Origin: Chloroflexota bacterium
GTDB taxonomy: Bacteria > Chloroflexota > Dehalococcoidia > Tepidiformales > Tepidiformaceae
Direction: 5' to 3'
Assembly (NCBI GenBank): GCA_021823905.1
Contig: JAKALX010000159.1
Span: 1-8,205 of the forward strand
Length of the DNA stretch: 8,205 nucleotides
A model generated the notes under the pieces. It was not told where the DNA came from. It was given only the letters and a program-made list of their open reading frames with translations, and made no database searches. Each line of letters opens with the position of its first letter. Position 1 is the first letter of the stretch. This document shows positions 4,872-8,205 of the stretch, one piece after another. Made by a program: the position numbers and the translations under genes.

Positions 4872-6760
4872 GAGCGGCTGCCCTCCACCGGAATGCGTGC
4901 GCTCACGGTCGTTCCGCTGCCAGGCGCCGATTCGACGGCCAGCCGGCCCCCCAGCAGCGACACGCGCTCCTCCATGCCGGCCAGGCCAAGCGCTCTGCCC
5001 GGGTCCGCCGAATTCGAAATTTCGTCAACGTCGAACCCGTGGCCGTCGTCTCGCACCAGCAACGACACGAATCCGTTCTCCCGTTTCAATTCAATGCGGG
5101 CGGCGTGGGCGCCCGAATGGCGAACGACGTTGGTCACCGCCTCCTGGGCGACGCGAAAGAGGCAGATCTCCACCGGCGGCGCCAGCCGATCGGACAGTCC
5201 GGCCACCTGTATTTCAACGTGAATGCCCTTCTCTTCGAGCCGCGAGCCCGCAAACGCGCGAATCGCCGGCACCAGGCCCAGGTCGTCGAGCGCGGCCGGC
5301 CGCAGGTCAACCACCAGGCGGCGGATGCCCGCGATGCTCTCGCTCGCGAGCGATTTCGCCCGTTGCAGACGCGGCCTGACCGTCTCGGGTTCACGGCTCA
5401 ACGCGTCTTCCGCAACCTCGAGGCTCATGATGATGCCGGTGAGGGCCTGGCCCGTTTCGTCGTGCAGCTCGCGGGCGATCCGTTTGCGCTCGTCTTCCTG
5501 GGCGGAGATGACGTTCTCCAGCAGCCTGCCCCGAAGCTCCTCCTTGTGCTGCAGCTCCTTGAAGAGCGTCTGCACTTCGAGGGTGCGTTCCGCGACGCGT
5601 CGTTCCAGCTCGCGGTCTCGCTCCTCGATCTCGTTCAACGAAGCTCGCAGCCGCAGTCTCATGTCGTCCAGCGATTGCCCGAGCTGGCCGATCTCGCCAC
5701 CCTCGCCGACGTGAATCGGCGTGTTGAGATCACCCCCGGCGATACCGTTCGCCGCCTGTGTCAGCGCCCGAACCGGCCGCACCAGCAACCGTGCGCCTCC
5801 AAGGCTCAGAAACCACATGATCGCGAGCGACACGGCGCCGAGCAGCAGCATCTCGTTGCGCAGCCGGCTGACCGGCGAGAGTGTTTCCGATTCGCTCCCG
5901 CCAACGGCCACGCCCCACGGCACGCTGGAGAGCGGAACGACCGCCATGATGTGTTTGTCCCCCGGCTGGTCTGCCTCCATGTGGCCCGCCTGTTCGACCG
6001 GTATCGTCTCGATGATCGGCGCCTTCGCACGGAGATCCTTCAGATAAGCCGAGGCATGTTCCCCGGGCGCCAGGAACTCGAACGGCTCCGTCGAGGCGAT
6101 CACGCGCCCTCTGCTGTCGAAAAGCTCCGCGTGTCCCGTCTTGCCAAGGCTCTTGGCGTCGCCAAGGGAGTCCGACAACCGCAAACGGGAGAGGTCCATC
6201 GCGCCGGCCAGCATGCTGCGTGAATCGCTCCCACCCCCCACGGGGATGGCGAGCACCACCACCGGCGTGCCGTTCAGCGGATCAAGATGCGGCGCGGACA
6301 CCTTCCTCGAGCCGGTCGCCGAGGGGTCGGTACCAGCGGGGGCCAGCGCGCCCACCGCTTGCGCGGACGCGTCTCCCCTGGCAGCAGCGATGACGGCGCC
6401 GTTGGCGTCCAGCAGGTAGAGGTTCGCCCAGACGTTGTCGAGATCTTGCATGACCTGCTGCAGCGCGGTCGAAGGCGTCAGCTCTTCCGCCCCAGCCGTT
6501 CGAAGAACGATCGAGCTGGCTGCCCGCTCCAGCTCCGCGAACCCGTGCTCCAGCGTCGCGTCCGTCTGGTGGGCGGCCATCTCTCCGATCACGAGGCGCT
6601 CCTGGAGGATGCGATCGCGGCTCTGGTCGGCGGCGCGCGTCGTGAGAACGCCAATGATCCCGAGTAGCGCCAGGAAGCACAGGCTGACCGCGGCGACGAC
6701 CCGCGGCCAGAGCGGAGCCCTGCGAATCCAGGACGTTACGACGACGAACATCGCTCGCAT
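4868..6760 (-). CDS. Sensor histidine kinase, NarX/HPK7 type, with extracytoplasmic Cache-like sensor
   Basis: The 630-residue membrane kinase pairs with the response regulator that follows. Order of parts: short basic N-terminus; TM1 (about 21-42); extracytoplasmic sensor (about 43-303) with two PAS-like halves (NLYLLDANGAVIAAARGD near 113-130, HAELFDSRGRVIAST near 210-224) ending in PWGVAVGGSE, typical of double-Cache domains; TM2 (about 304-322); HAMP (about 325-378, RPVRALTQAANGIAGGDL); a charged coiled coil (about 370-420); HisKA_3 helix with phospho-acceptor H433 in IARELHDETGQAL; and an HATPase domain with N544 (EAVTNVVRHSG), DDGHGF at 571-576 and GLAGMEERV at 592-600. All catalytic boxes look intact. 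Cache sensors usually bind small molecules such as carboxylates or amino acids; the ligand here is unknown. The ATG at 6760 has GAGAGGAAG about 12 bases upstream; M4 at 6751 is an alternative start. It is first in its operon. Confidence 0.94.
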   Translation of the reverse strand: MRAMFVVVTSWIRRAPLWPRVVAAVSLCFLALLGIIGVLTTRAADQSRDRILQERLVIGEMAAHQTDATLEHGFAELERAASSIVLRTAGAEELTPSTALQQVMQDLDNVWANLYLLDANGAVIAAARGDASAQAVGALAPAGTDPSATGSRKVSAPHLDPLNGTPVVVLAIPVGGGSDSRSMLAGAMDLSRLRLSDSLGDAKSLGKTGHAELFDSRGRVIASTEPFEFLAPGEHASAYLKDLRAKAPIIETIPVEQAGHMEADQPGDKHIMAVVPLSSVPWGVAVGGSESETLSPVSRLRNEMLLLGAVSLAIMWFLSLGGARLLVRPVRALTQAANGIAGGDLNTPIHVGEGGEIGQLGQSLDDMRLRLRASLNEIEERDRELERRVAERTLEVQTLFKELQHKEELRGRLLENVISAQEDERKRIARELHDETGQALTGIIMSLEVAEDALSREPETVRPRLQRAKSLASESIAGIRRLVVDLRPAALDDLGLVPAIRAFAGSRLEEKGIHVEIQVAGLSDRLAPPVEICLFRVAQEAVTNVVRHSGAHAARIELKRENGFVSLLVRDDGHGFDVDEISNSADPGRALGLAGMEERVSLLGGRLAVESAPGSGTTVSARIPVEGSRS

Positions 6761-6999
6761 GCGCGGCCGGGGCTTCCTCTCGTGCCGTCATCATACCCGT
6801 TCGATCAGGTCAGGCTTGAGCAAGCCGCCAGACCGGCGCCGAGCCTCGTCCCAGGCCCGGCATCCGCTCCGGCCTGGGGTCCGCGCCTCCTCCCGATATG
6901 GACCTGCCGCACTGCCCGTCGTAGTGTTCCCGTAGCGGCTGGCGCCTTCGCGCCGGGTGCCGAGTGGGGAGAACGGGCCCCGGAAAGCGGAAGCCACAC
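6761..6999. other. Divergent intergenic region between the kinase and SPFH-like genes, with three inverted repeats
   Basis: No convincing gene is seen in these 239 bases, which must carry the promoters of both flanking genes. Three inverted repeats are present: GGCTTG-AG-CAAGCC at 6813-6826; CCCAGGCC (6850-6857) with GGCCTGGG (6871-6878) around 13 bases; and a seven-pair hairpin at 6939-6956 with loop CTTC. None has a T-tract. GTCATCA at 6787-6793, 27 bases before the kinase start, equals one arm of the 4167-4184 dyad. No hexamer pair resembling a sigma-70 promoter stands out on either strand. Confidence 0.45.
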
Positions 7000-8205
7000 A
7001 TGGCCGTCCTGATCCTTCTTGCGATCGTCCTCGTCGCCTTCGCGTTCCTCGTCGTCGCCGGGCACATGCTCGTCAACGTCGGCGGGCAGCAAGTCGGCAT
7101 CCTCGAGCGCCGCTATCTTGGGAAGAGCCTGCCCGAGGGCCGTGTCATTGCCATGAAGGGCGAGATCGGCATCCAGGCGCGCGTCCTGCCGCCGGGCCTG
7201 CACTTCCTGCCGCCCTTCCTTTACACGGTGAAGAAAGACGTCATGTTCCTGATCGAGGACGACCAGGTCGGCCTGGTCCAATCCATCGACGGTCGTGCCC
7301 TCGAACCCGGCCGGATCTTCGCCCGCCGCGTCGAGAGCCACGACACCTTCCAGGACGGCGAAGCATTCCTGCGCAACGGCGGCCAGAAAGGCCCGCAGGT
7401 CGACATCCTCCCGCCGGGCAAGTACCGCATCAACTCCTACCTCTTCCGCGTTCGCGTCGAGCCGGCGCTCATCGTCCCCCAGGGACAGATCGGCCTCGTC
7501 AGCGCGCGCGACGGCGAGCCGATGGAGCCGGGCCGTCTGCTCGCGCGCAAGACGGACGGGCACATGGCCTTCCAGGATGGCGAGATGTTTCTCCGTAACG
7601 GTGGCCAGCGCGGTCCGCAGATTGAGGTCATCTTCCCCGGCCGTTACCGCATCAACACCGAGTTCTTCAGCGCGGACGTGCGCCCTGCGAGCGTCGTCAT
7701 GGCGAACCAGGTGGGCCTTGTCACCGCCCGAGACGGCGCGCCGCTTCCGCCGGACGAGCTGGTCGCGACCAGCGTGCCCAACCACAACGACTTCCAGGAC
7801 GCCTCGGCCTTCCTCGCGAACGGTGGGCAGCGCGGCCCGCAGTTCGATTTGCTCAAGCCCGGCACCTACTACATCAACCAGATGATGTTCGAGGTAACCG
7901 TCGACGAAGTCGCCGTCGTCGAGCGCGGAGAAGTCGCCGTGCTCGTTTCCAACGTGGGCAAGCAGCCCGATCAAATGTCGAACGAAGACCGTTTGAAGGC
8001 GGGGCAGGAGGTCTACGTCGTCCCTGCCGGCTTCCGCGGCATCCAGTCCGAGGTGGCCGGTCCGGGCGTCTACTACCTCAACCGCTGGGCCTACATCGCC
8101 TACATCGTCCCTACCACCAACCTCACCATCGACTGGGCCGCCGAGGGCGTCTCCAACGACGACAACACGGGCCCGGCGGTCCCGGCCGGCCAGATCAATC
8201 GCCTG
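7000..8205 (+). CDS. SPFH/flotillin-like membrane protein with tandem 74-residue repeats (3' end outside window)
   Basis: The frame is open from ATG 7000 to the window edge, giving 402 residues without a stop. Residues 2-22 form a single hydrophobic membrane segment, as in SPFH (band 7/flotillin) proteins. After a partial first unit (Q31-G33 start, LPPGLHFLPPF near 63-73) come units starting at residues 89, 163, 237 and 311, exactly 74 apart. Each unit begins Q-[VI]-G-L-V and contains DG, then FQD...FL.NGGQ.GPQ, then a PG.Y.IN turn. The fourth is diverged and lacks the FQD-NGGQ part. Such units precede the SPFH domain in some flotillin-like proteins, so the SPFH domain itself is expected beyond 8205 and is not seen here. 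Known relatives scaffold membrane complexes or microdomains. The ribosome site is weak (GGAAG about six bases before ATG). The family call rests on recognised motif style. Confidence 0.72.
   Translation, partial: MAVLILLAIVLVAFAFLVVAGHMLVNVGGQQVGILERRYLGKSLPEGRVIAMKGEIGIQARVLPPGLHFLPPFLYTVKKDVMFLIEDDQVGLVQSIDGRALEPGRIFARRVESHDTFQDGEAFLRNGGQKGPQVDILPPGKYRINSYLFRVRVEPALIVPQGQIGLVSARDGEPMEPGRLLARKTDGHMAFQDGEMFLRNGGQRGPQIEVIFPGRYRINTEFFSADVRPASVVMANQVGLVTARDGAPLPPDELVATSVPNHNDFQDASAFLANGGQRGPQFDLLKPGTYYINQMMFEVTVDEVAVVERGEVAVLVSNVGKQPDQMSNEDRLKAGQEVYVVPAGFRGIQSEVAGPGVYYLNRWAYIAYIVPTTNLTIDWAAEGVSNDDNTGPAVPAGQINRL
7264..7929 (+). repeat. Three in-frame 222-base repeats in the SPFH-like gene
   Basis: Units occupy 7264-7485, 7486-7707 and 7708-7929, each exactly 222 bases (74 codons), with a diverged fourth starting at 7930. 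The TTCCAGGA codons for the FQD motif recur at 7348, 7570 and 7792. Units 1 and 2 are about half identical in protein. They hold no indels relative to each other, so the unit length is under constraint, probably as one beta-rich structural module. Confidence 0.85.

Noticed and set aside
5039..6223. A 394-codon plus-strand open frame opposite the histidine kinase
   Set aside because: The minus-strand kinase has every catalytic box in order. The opposite frame shows only low-complexity Arg/His-rich sequence.
6805..7974. A 389-codon minus-strand open frame opposite the SPFH-like gene
   Set aside because: It mirrors the codon-position bias and the 222-base repeats of the real plus-strand gene, has no recognisable domain, and would overlap the divergent promoter region.

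Overview
The window is GC-rich throughout, with GC-biased third codon positions in every gene, and it reads as one stretch of bacterial chromosome. The gene content is a tungsten-type aldehyde:ferredoxin oxidoreductase, surface cupredoxins with long Ala/Pro/Thr linkers, a NarX/NarL-type two-component system and a repeat-rich SPFH-like membrane protein. This fits a Chloroflexota (Dehalococcoidia or Thermomicrobia-like) genome. That placement is an inference from overall style; no rRNA or other marker gene is present. No transposase, integrase, tRNA, CRISPR array or phage gene is visible.

Layout. Positions 1-291 (+) hold the last three membrane segments of an MFS transporter. A 134-nt gap follows with a dyad and a good Shine-Dalgarno. 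Positions 426-2318 (+) encode a complete AOR-family oxidoreductase with a TTG start, closed by a strong hairpin terminator at 2340-2371. The next four genes lie on the minus strand in two overlapping pairs. Read in their own direction, they are a sensor histidine kinase (6760 to 4868) and a NarL/FixJ response regulator (4871 to 4218), which overlap by GTGA. After a 181-nt gap with dyads come a membrane-anchored double cupredoxin (4036 to 3050) and a cupredoxin lipoprotein (3053 to 2400), which overlap by ATGA. A 239-nt divergent spacer (6761-6999) separates this block from a plus-strand gene at 7000. That gene runs off the window and encodes an N-terminally anchored SPFH/flotillin-like protein built of an exact 74-residue repeat.

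How they may work together. The two cupredoxin genes together supply three complete type-1 copper sites, tethered to the outer face of the membrane by a C-terminal helix and by a lipid anchor. This looks like a surface electron-transfer or copper-handling module. The histidine kinase has an extracytoplasmic double-Cache-like sensor region and lies directly upstream on the same strand. A simple reading is that it senses an external ligand and its regulator controls the cupredoxin pair, perhaps through the perfect 7-4-7 dyad at 4167-4184; this is inference. The AOR is a separate, convergently transcribed unit and appears monocistronic. No copper oxidase, cytochrome, ferredoxin or tungsten-cofactor gene is in the window, so electron partners are unknown.
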